Below are positions 57,937 to 64,000 of a stretch of DNA of 64,000 nt, piece by piece. Under the pieces are notes generated by a model that did not search any database, was not told the DNA's origin, and saw only the letters and a list, made by a program, of their open reading frames with translations. Location: assembly GCF_026241135.1 (NCBI RefSeq), contig NZ_JAPFGA010000006.1, positions 64,369 through 128,368 on the forward strand. Reading direction: 5' to 3'. How positions within the stretch are numbered: position 1 is the stretch's first letter; each line of letters begins with the position of its first letter. This stretch comes from Galbibacter kalidii. Lineage in GTDB: Bacteria > Bacteroidota > Bacteroidia > Flavobacteriales > Flavobacteriaceae. A program made the position numbers and the translations under genes.

Positions 57937-58013
57937 TGTCATGCTGAGCTTGTCGAAGTACAGTCAAAGGTTTGGAAAAATAGGCTTCGACCCCCGACGG
58001 GGGCAGTCTGACA
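57937..58013. repeat. Chimeric member of the AGCTTGTCGAAG palindrome family
   Basis: TGTCATGCTGAGCTTGTCGAAG ... CTTCGACCCCCGACGGGGGCAGTCTGACA. Confidence 0.7.
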
Positions 58014-58070
58014 ATTTGATAAATAAACTACAAACAGGAATCAGCACGTTAAAATAATATCAGAAAGAAG

Positions 58071-58544
58071 ATGAGTGAACAATTATCACATATCAACGAA
58101 CACGGAGAAGCGGCTATGGTCGATGTTTCCCATAAAGATAAAACAGCCCGGGTAGCGGTAGCTTCGGGGAAAGTGGTTTTCCCAAAAGCGGTGTTTTCTA
58201 TGCTGAAAGAAAATCATTTTTCAAATAAAAAAGGAAGTATTATCCAAACGGCAGTGATTGCCGGGATACAAGCGGTAAAAAAAACAGCCGATCTGATTCC
58301 ACTTTGCCATCAATTGGCCTTATCAAAAATTAAAATTGATATTGAACCCGGAAAAGACTTGCTGGCTATCCGATGTACAGTAAAATGCAACGAACGAACA
58401 GGAGTGGAGATGGAGGCATTGACAGGAGTTTCGGTGAGTGCGCTTACCATTTACGATATGTGCAAGGCCTTGTCGCACGATATCAAGATTTCCGATATTC
58501 AGTTGGAAGAGAAAACAGGAGGAAAAAATGACTTCAGCAGATAA
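58071..58544 (+). CDS. moaC: Cyclic pyranopterin monophosphate synthase
   Basis: MVDVSHKDKTARVAVASG, KKTADLIPLCHQLALSKI, GVEMEALTGVSVSALTIYDMCKA. Confidence 0.96.
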   Translation: MSEQLSHINEHGEAAMVDVSHKDKTARVAVASGKVVFPKAVFSMLKENHFSNKKGSIIQTAVIAGIQAVKKTADLIPLCHQLALSKIKIDIEPGKDLLAIRCTVKCNERTGVEMEALTGVSVSALTIYDMCKALSHDIKISDIQLEEKTGGKNDFSR

Positions 58545-59133
58545 ACTATACGGATTGGTTCTTTGCGGTGGAAAAAGCACCCGTATGGGCAGTGATAAAA
58601 GCCTAATTGCTTATCACGGAATTCCGCAGCGAATCCATTTGTGTCAATTGCTGGAAAAAGCCTGTGATAAGGTGTTTATGAGTATCAGGAAAGATCAAAA
58701 AGGGGAGTTTTCAGATACTTCCAATTTTATTGTAGATCAAGATATTCACAAAGGTCCCTACAACGGTTTGTTGAGTGCACATGAATATGATAAAAATGTG
58801 GCTTGGTTGGTGTTGGCATGCGACTTACCTTTGATAGATGAAGAAGCCATACAGGCCTTGGTAAAAAAAAGAGATCGGCAAAGGTATGCCACAGCCTACG
58901 CCTTGCTGAGTAGGAAGTTACCTGAACCGCTTTGTGCGATATGGGAATCAAAAGCATTGGCGGAATCTAAATGCCGTTTGGCAGAAGGAAAGGGTTTTGG
59001 TCCGAGGAAATTTTTATTGGATCACGGCGTTAAAATGATATATCCGAAGCGATCTTCTGTGTTGATGAATGCAAATTCAGCAGAAGAATATAATGAAGCG
59101 ATACAAAAACTGAAGATAGTTGAAAACAAATAG
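58528..59133 (+). CDS. mobA: Molybdenum cofactor guanylyltransferase
   Basis: GLVLCGGKSTRMGSDKSLI, ACDLPLIDEEAI; start adjusted. Confidence 0.9.
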   Translation: MTSADKLYGLVLCGGKSTRMGSDKSLIAYHGIPQRIHLCQLLEKACDKVFMSIRKDQKGEFSDTSNFIVDQDIHKGPYNGLLSAHEYDKNVAWLVLACDLPLIDEEAIQALVKKRDRQRYATAYALLSRKLPEPLCAIWESKALAESKCRLAEGKGFGPRKFLLDHGVKMIYPKRSSVLMNANSAEEYNEAIQKLKIVENK

Positions 59134-60193
59134 GTACATAAGACAAACCATCTTAAAGGGTTTTGGGGCAGAAGCCCAAAGCAAGTTAAAGAATGCCAAA
59201 GTTTTGGTGGTGGGCGCCGGCGGATTGGGCGTTCCCGTTTTGCAATACCTCAATGCGATGGGGATTGGAACCTTGGGAATTGTCGAGAACGATACGGTAG
59301 ATTTGTCCAATTTACAACGTCAGGTGTTGTATGGCGAAGCTGATGTAGGCTTGTCTAAATTAGAGGTTGCCAAAATGAAATTGATGGATCAAAATTCGGA
59401 AACGGATATCAATGCCCATGAAACCTTCTTGAATCGGGAAAATGCCTTGGAGATCATAGAAGAATATGATGTAGTAGTCGATGCGACTGATAATTTCCCG
59501 ACGAGATACCTCATTAACGATGCTTGTGTGATTTTGAAAAAGCCATTTGTATATGGGGCTCTGCATGAATTTGAAGGACAAATAAGCGTGTTTAATTACA
59601 AAGGAGGTCCCACCTACCGCTGTTTGTTTCCTACAATGCCGGGAAAAGATGAGGTTCCCGACTGTAACGAAAACGGGGTTTTGGGGATCATTCCCGGAAT
59701 CATAGGAAATTTGCAGGCTTTGGAGACCGTAAAAGTGATCACTGGGATTGGGGAAGTATTGTCCGGACAGTTGCTGATCTTTGACGGATTGCAACAGGAA
59801 TACCGAAAGTTTCATTTAGACGTACAAGAAGAAAACCTGAAAAGAACCGAATTGGAAGAAAGTTATGAAGCCATTTCCTGTGATGTGGGTGCACTCATTT
59901 CCGTAGCGGATTTTTCTACCTTACTGAATACCAAAACCGGAATCCAGATTATCGATGTGCGCACAACCGAAGAATTTGAAAACTTCCATTTTGAAGGCGC
60001 AAACAATATTCCGTTACAACAATTGCCGGAAAGGATAAACGAGATAGACATTTCTAAACCTGCATATTTGGTGTGTCAATCGGGTATAAGAAGCACCAAG
60101 GCTTTACAAATATTAAAACCGGTATTAGATATCGATCTTTTCGAATTGGAAGGAGGCATAAATAAGTACTTGCAGTATGCAGTTAACACCTGA
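59120..60193 (+). CDS. moeB: MoeB/ThiF-family adenylyltransferase with C-terminal rhodanese domain
   Basis: VLVVGAGGLGVPVLQYLNAMGIGTLGIVENDTVDLSNLQRQ, C-term IIDVRTTEEF...YLVCQSGIRSTKA; apparent TTG start. Confidence 0.92.
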   Translation: MKTNRYIRQTILKGFGAEAQSKLKNAKVLVVGAGGLGVPVLQYLNAMGIGTLGIVENDTVDLSNLQRQVLYGEADVGLSKLEVAKMKLMDQNSETDINAHETFLNRENALEIIEEYDVVVDATDNFPTRYLINDACVILKKPFVYGALHEFEGQISVFNYKGGPTYRCLFPTMPGKDEVPDCNENGVLGIIPGIIGNLQALETVKVITGIGEVLSGQLLIFDGLQQEYRKFHLDVQEENLKRTELEESYEAISCDVGALISVADFSTLLNTKTGIQIIDVRTTEEFENFHFEGANNIPLQQLPERINEIDISKPAYLVCQSGIRSTKALQILKPVLDIDLFELEGGINKYLQYAVNT

Positions 60194-60965
60194 ATCCCTC
60201 GTTATACTGGGAATAAGCTTTTTTATCATAGCCGTTTTATATTCTTCAGTTGGATTTGGAGGAGGGTCCAGCTATTTGGCCTTGTTGACCTTGTTCTTTG
60301 CCAGTTTTTTTGTGATTCGTTCCGTAGCTTTGGTATGTAATTTAGTGGTGGTCTCGGGGAGTACGATTTTGTATTACCGAAGAGGGCATTTTGATATAAA
60401 AAAATTCGTACCTTTTGTGGTGACAAGTATTCCTTTGGCATTTTTAGGAGCGTCATACCGGCTTGAAGAATACATTTTTTTCATAATTTTAGGTATCGCT
60501 TTGATGATATCAGCAATTTCTTTGGGTGCTCAAAGTGTAAAGGAAAAACGTAAAAGAATTAGGCTGACGGCCAAGAAATATCCTTGGTGGATTACCTGTG
60601 CCTTGGGAGCAGCAATCGGATTTTTATCCGGCTTGGTTGGTATTGGAGGCGGAATATTTCTGGCGCCAATACTCAATCACATGCGATGGGATTTTTCCAT
60701 AAAAGTAGCGGCATTGGCGAGTTTCTTTATTTTGGTGAATTCCATTTCGGGTATAGCAGGCTTGGTTACAAACGATATGTTTGTTTTTCCGTGGAAAGAA
60801 GGCTTGATCCTGTTGGCAATTGTGTTTGTTGGCGGACAAATAGGAATTCGCATCAGTTTGAATAAACTCAGCGGGAAAAGTATAAAACTACTCACTGCTG
60901 TGTTGGTGTTTTTGGTAGGCCTTCGGGTATTACTGAATAATGGTTTGGGACTAATCAATATTTAA
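60177..60965 (+). CDS. TauE/SafE-family sulfite/anion exporter
   Basis: SVGFGGGSSYLALL, GFLSGLVGIGGGIFLAPIL. Confidence 0.93.
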   Translation: MQLTPESLVILGISFFIIAVLYSSVGFGGGSSYLALLTLFFASFFVIRSVALVCNLVVVSGSTILYYRRGHFDIKKFVPFVVTSIPLAFLGASYRLEEYIFFIILGIALMISAISLGAQSVKEKRKRIRLTAKKYPWWITCALGAAIGFLSGLVGIGGGIFLAPILNHMRWDFSIKVAALASFFILVNSISGIAGLVTNDMFVFPWKEGLILLAIVFVGGQIGIRISLNKLSGKSIKLLTAVLVFLVGLRVLLNNGLGLINI

Positions 60966-60977
60966 AAAAACAAAGAG

Positions 60978-62174
60978 ATGATTTCTTTTGAAGAAGCGTA
61001 TGAAAAAGTAATGGAAAATACTTTTTCCTTCGGGGTTGAAAAAACATTACTTACACATAGTAGGGGAAGGGTTTTAGCTGAAGATGTTTTGGCAGACAGG
61101 GACTCCCCTCCCTTTAACCGATCGACCAAAGATGGAATAACCATTAATTATAAAGCTATTGAAGATGGACAAAAAGCCTTTAAAATTGAAGGGGTGATAG
61201 CTGCAGGAACAGCCAAAACCCAATTAAAAGATTCAGCAAATTGTTTGGAGATCATGACAGGGGCGGTATTGCCGGACAATGCCGATACGGTAGTGATGTA
61301 TGAAGATATTGAGATAAATGATGGTGTTGCAACCCTAAAAAAAGAGGTTGTAAAAGGACAGAATATCCATCGACAAGGAAGCGATGTTAAACAAGGAGAA
61401 GTCATCATCAAAAAAAACACAAAGATAACAGCTGCTGAAATTGGTATTCTGGCATCAGTGGGAAAAGTGGAAGTTTCCGTAAAGGAATTACCAAAAATTA
61501 CACTGATCTCTACGGGGAATGAGTTGGTTGCGGTACACGAAAAGCCACTACCACATCAAATAAGGGGGTCGAACACATTATCACTGCACGCTCTTTTGGA
61601 AACAGAAAATATCCATGCAGAGCACCTGCATCTGGATGATGAAAAAGAAAGTATCAAGAACAATTTGAGGGAATTGTTTGGTGAAAATGATGTTTTGATG
61701 CTAAGTGGAGGTGTCTCCAGAGGCAAGTTTGACTATATCCCGGAAGTGTTGGATGAATTGGGAGTGGAAAAAGTATTCCACAAGGTAAAACAACGCCCGG
61801 GAAAACCTTTTTGGTTCGGTTTGCATAAGGCGAGCAAAACTATCATTTTCTCTTTTCCCGGAAATCCGGTGTCGACCTTTGCCAATTATCACGTCTATTT
61901 TAAAGATTGGCTGTACAAGGCTATGGAAATTCCCGCAGAATCAAAGTCTGCCATATTGATGAATGAGGTGGAGAACGATTCTCCTTTGACCTTGTTTGTG
62001 AGGGTGAAATTAAAAACGGAAGCTGAAAAATTACACGCTTTTCTAATCAGTGAAAATGGCTCGGGAGATTTGAGCAGTTTGGCACATACCGACGGTTTTA
62101 TACGATTGTCGCCCGATAAGAAAAAATATGAAAAAGGAACAGTGGTGCCGTGTATACTATCCAGATATAATTAA
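60978..62174 (+). CDS. moeA: Molybdopterin molybdenumtransferase
   Basis: DRDSPPFNRSTKDG, MTGAVLPDNADTVV, LSGGVSRGKFDYI, FSFPGNPVST. Confidence 0.95.
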   Translation: MISFEEAYEKVMENTFSFGVEKTLLTHSRGRVLAEDVLADRDSPPFNRSTKDGITINYKAIEDGQKAFKIEGVIAAGTAKTQLKDSANCLEIMTGAVLPDNADTVVMYEDIEINDGVATLKKEVVKGQNIHRQGSDVKQGEVIIKKNTKITAAEIGILASVGKVEVSVKELPKITLISTGNELVAVHEKPLPHQIRGSNTLSLHALLETENIHAEHLHLDDEKESIKNNLRELFGENDVLMLSGGVSRGKFDYIPEVLDELGVEKVFHKVKQRPGKPFWFGLHKASKTIIFSFPGNPVSTFANYHVYFKDWLYKAMEIPAESKSAILMNEVENDSPLTLFVRVKLKTEAEKLHAFLISENGSGDLSSLAHTDGFIRLSPDKKKYEKGTVVPCILSRYN

Positions 62175-62177
62175 AAG

Positions 62178-63212
62178 ATGACACACGAATTCAAAAAAAT
62201 ACTGGAAACACACCTCAAGGCAAAAGCCAAAGGCACGAAAACGGTTTTGGCAACAGTGGTAGCACTCGATGGCTCGTCTTACCGAAGACCCGGAGTGCGA
62301 ATGCTCATCCGCGAAGACGGAAAAATGACCGGAGCCGTGAGCGGAGGTTGTGTTGAAAAAGAAGTTTTCAGGCAAAGTCAGTCCGTTTTTGAAACAGATA
62401 TGCCAAAATTAATGACCTACGATGGGCGCTATCGTTTGGGCTGTGAAGGCGTGTTGTATATTCTGATTGAACCTTTTTTGATTGATCCGGAATTTTATCA
62501 AGCCTTTGTGGAAGCAGAAGAAAACAGGACTCCGTTTACCATCACTTCCTATTTTGGTGAAAAAGAAGAATCCTCAGCTGATTTCGGTTCTTTTATTACA
62601 TTTTCAGAAGCGAAAAGCTTTGGTTTTTCAGAAAATGAAGTAGACACAACCAACAAAAAAGGATTGAACACCTTCTCTCAGGAATTAGAACCTTCCTTAA
62701 AACTGATTATCATCGGTGCCGAACACGATGCCGTACAGCTGTGTTTGATGGCATCTTTATGTGGGTGGGAAATAACTATTGTTGCTTCAGAAAGCGATCC
62801 AAAGACCTTGATGAACTTCCCCGGAGCTAAAAATATTGAAAATCTGCGTCCGGAAATTTTTGATGCATCGATAATTGATGATAAAACCGCTGTGATGTTG
62901 ATGACCCATAGTTATACAAAAGACCTTCAATACCTTTTGAAATTGTCAGGGCAACAAATAAAATACCTTGGGATTTTGGGTCCTTCCCGCCGTCGGGAAA
63001 AGCTTTTTCAGGAGTTGCTGGAGCGTCTTCCCGAACTGGACGATCGTTTTTTGGACAATATTTACGGTCCGGCAGGGATCAATATTGGGGCAGAGACACC
63101 ACAGGAGATTGCACTTTCGATCATAGCAGAAATCCTTTCTGTATTCAGGGAGCAAACCACGATTCCGTTGAAGGAAAAGAAAGGAACTATCCACTCCGGG
63201 GTAAAATTATAA
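62178..63212 (+). CDS. XdhC/CoxI-family Moco maturation protein
   Basis: TVVALDGSSYRRPGVRMLI, GAVSGGCVEKEV, IIIGAEHDAVQL, LGILGPSRRREK. Confidence 0.93.
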   Translation: MTHEFKKILETHLKAKAKGTKTVLATVVALDGSSYRRPGVRMLIREDGKMTGAVSGGCVEKEVFRQSQSVFETDMPKLMTYDGRYRLGCEGVLYILIEPFLIDPEFYQAFVEAEENRTPFTITSYFGEKEESSADFGSFITFSEAKSFGFSENEVDTTNKKGLNTFSQELEPSLKLIIIGAEHDAVQLCLMASLCGWEITIVASESDPKTLMNFPGAKNIENLRPEIFDASIIDDKTAVMLMTHSYTKDLQYLLKLSGQQIKYLGILGPSRRREKLFQELLERLPELDDRFLDNIYGPAGINIGAETPQEIALSIIAEILSVFREQTTIPLKEKKGTIHSGVKL

Positions 63213-63266
63213 ATATAACCTCTCAACAGCATAACTCCGTAACACCGTAACTTCATAACAATCAAT

Positions 63267-63854
63267 ATGAAAACAGCCATTGTTATTCTCGCAGCAGGAG
63301 CTTCCACTCGTATGGGACAGCCCAAACAACTTTTGAAGTGGGGGGACACTACCCTTTTGGGACATAGCGTGTTTTTGGTGAGAAATACTGTAGCCGAAGC
63401 TCTTTTTGTGGTTTTGGGAGCTAATGCCAAACAGATCAGCAAGACTCTTGATGAGAATGTTGAGGTGTTACTTCATAAAGATTGGGAAAAAGGTCTGGGA
63501 ACTTCCATCGCTTTTGCAGTATCGGAATTGGAAAAAAAGAATTTCGATGGCTTGCTATTCATCTTGGCAGACCAACCTTTTGTGACAAGCGCCTATCTGA
63601 ATCAGCTTATAAAAAGCTTCCATAATGACGGAAAAGGGATTGTAGCTTCAAAATTTAATGGAAGGATGGGAGTGCCGGCTATTTTTTCATCGACTTATTT
63701 TGAAATGCTCAAAAAACTTAATAGCGATGTTGGCGCCAAGCACATCATTCAATCCCATCAGAATGATTTAAAAACATTTAAAGCCGATGACCTTATTACA
63801 GATTTGGATACGATGGAGGATTATGAAAGAGCGCTAAAGGATAAACTGAAGTAA
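63267..63854 (+). CDS. MocA-like nucleotidyltransferase (Moco cytidylyltransferase-like)
   Basis: IVILAAGASTRMGQPKQLLKWG, LADQPFVTSAYL. Confidence 0.9.
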   Translation: MKTAIVILAAGASTRMGQPKQLLKWGDTTLLGHSVFLVRNTVAEALFVVLGANAKQISKTLDENVEVLLHKDWEKGLGTSIAFAVSELEKKNFDGLLFILADQPFVTSAYLNQLIKSFHNDGKGIVASKFNGRMGVPAIFSSTYFEMLKKLNSDVGAKHIIQSHQNDLKTFKADDLITDLDTMEDYERALKDKLK

Positions 63855-63872
63855 TCATGCTTCTCAAAACCA

Positions 63873-63902
63873 AAAAACCCAGACAAAACTGTCTGGGTTT
63901 TT
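63873..63902. terminator. Bidirectional intrinsic terminator
   Basis: AAAAACCCAGAC/GTCTGGGTTTTT between convergent mocA-like gene and tRNA. Confidence 0.85.
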
Positions 63903-63904
63903 AA

Positions 63905-63980
63905 TGGTGGTGCCTCCAGGAATCGAACCAGGGACACAAGGATTTTCAGTCCTTTGCTCTACCAACTGAGCTAAGGCACC
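63905..63980 (-). tRNA. tRNA-Phe (GAA), CCA encoded
   Basis: Minus strand GGTGCCTTAGCTCAGTTGGTAGAGCAAAGGACTGAAAATCCTTGTGTCCCTGGTTCGATTCCAGGAGGCACCACCA; anticodon GAA. Confidence 0.97.
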
Positions 63981-64000
63981 AGTTGTTGCCTGTTTAGCGG

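Noticed and set aside
63905-63980. tRNA-Phe as an integration site (attB) for an island
   Set aside because: No integrase or direct repeat of the tRNA 3' end seen within the window; flanking sequence beyond the right edge not visible

Overview
The gene content, TAnnTTTG-type promoters and general lack of Shine-Dalgarno sites suggest a chromosomal segment from a flavobacterium (Bacteroidota); this is inference, no search was run. Left to right: (1) three tandem ~1,120-aa VCBS/FG-GAP + ASPIC/UnbV lipoprotein genes (first truncated by the window edge); (2) a HK/OmpR-type two-component pair; (3) an alpha-glucan (maltodextrin/starch) utilisation locus with two SusC/SusD pairs, a triple-repeat SusE/F-like lipoprotein, GH13 enzymes, LacI regulator, MFS transporter, beta-phosphoglucomutase, GH65 phosphorylase and a GDPD; (4) PhzF, HI0933-type flavoprotein, a ParE/RelE-type toxin-antitoxin pair, a mevalonate/UbiA block and rluB-like gene; (5) a five-gene, translationally coupled redox + glycosyltransferase cassette; (6) clpP and a probable arsenosugar biosynthesis operon (ArsM, PNP, DUF2064-type GT, ArsS radical SAM, AhpD-like); (7) an MFS sugar porter, a molybdenum-cofactor cluster and tRNA-Phe. 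The most unusual signals are non-coding: a two-copy three-hairpin leader ending exactly 13 nt before two unrelated start codons (lacI and arsS); a 66-nt module of equal length just upstream of susC2 and the amylase gene, each copy with a differently sequenced 7-bp stem; palindromes apparently inserted in frame in three conserved genes; several 7-bp-periodic arrays running into promoters/start codons; and a 20-bp-phased triple repeat before the two-component operon.
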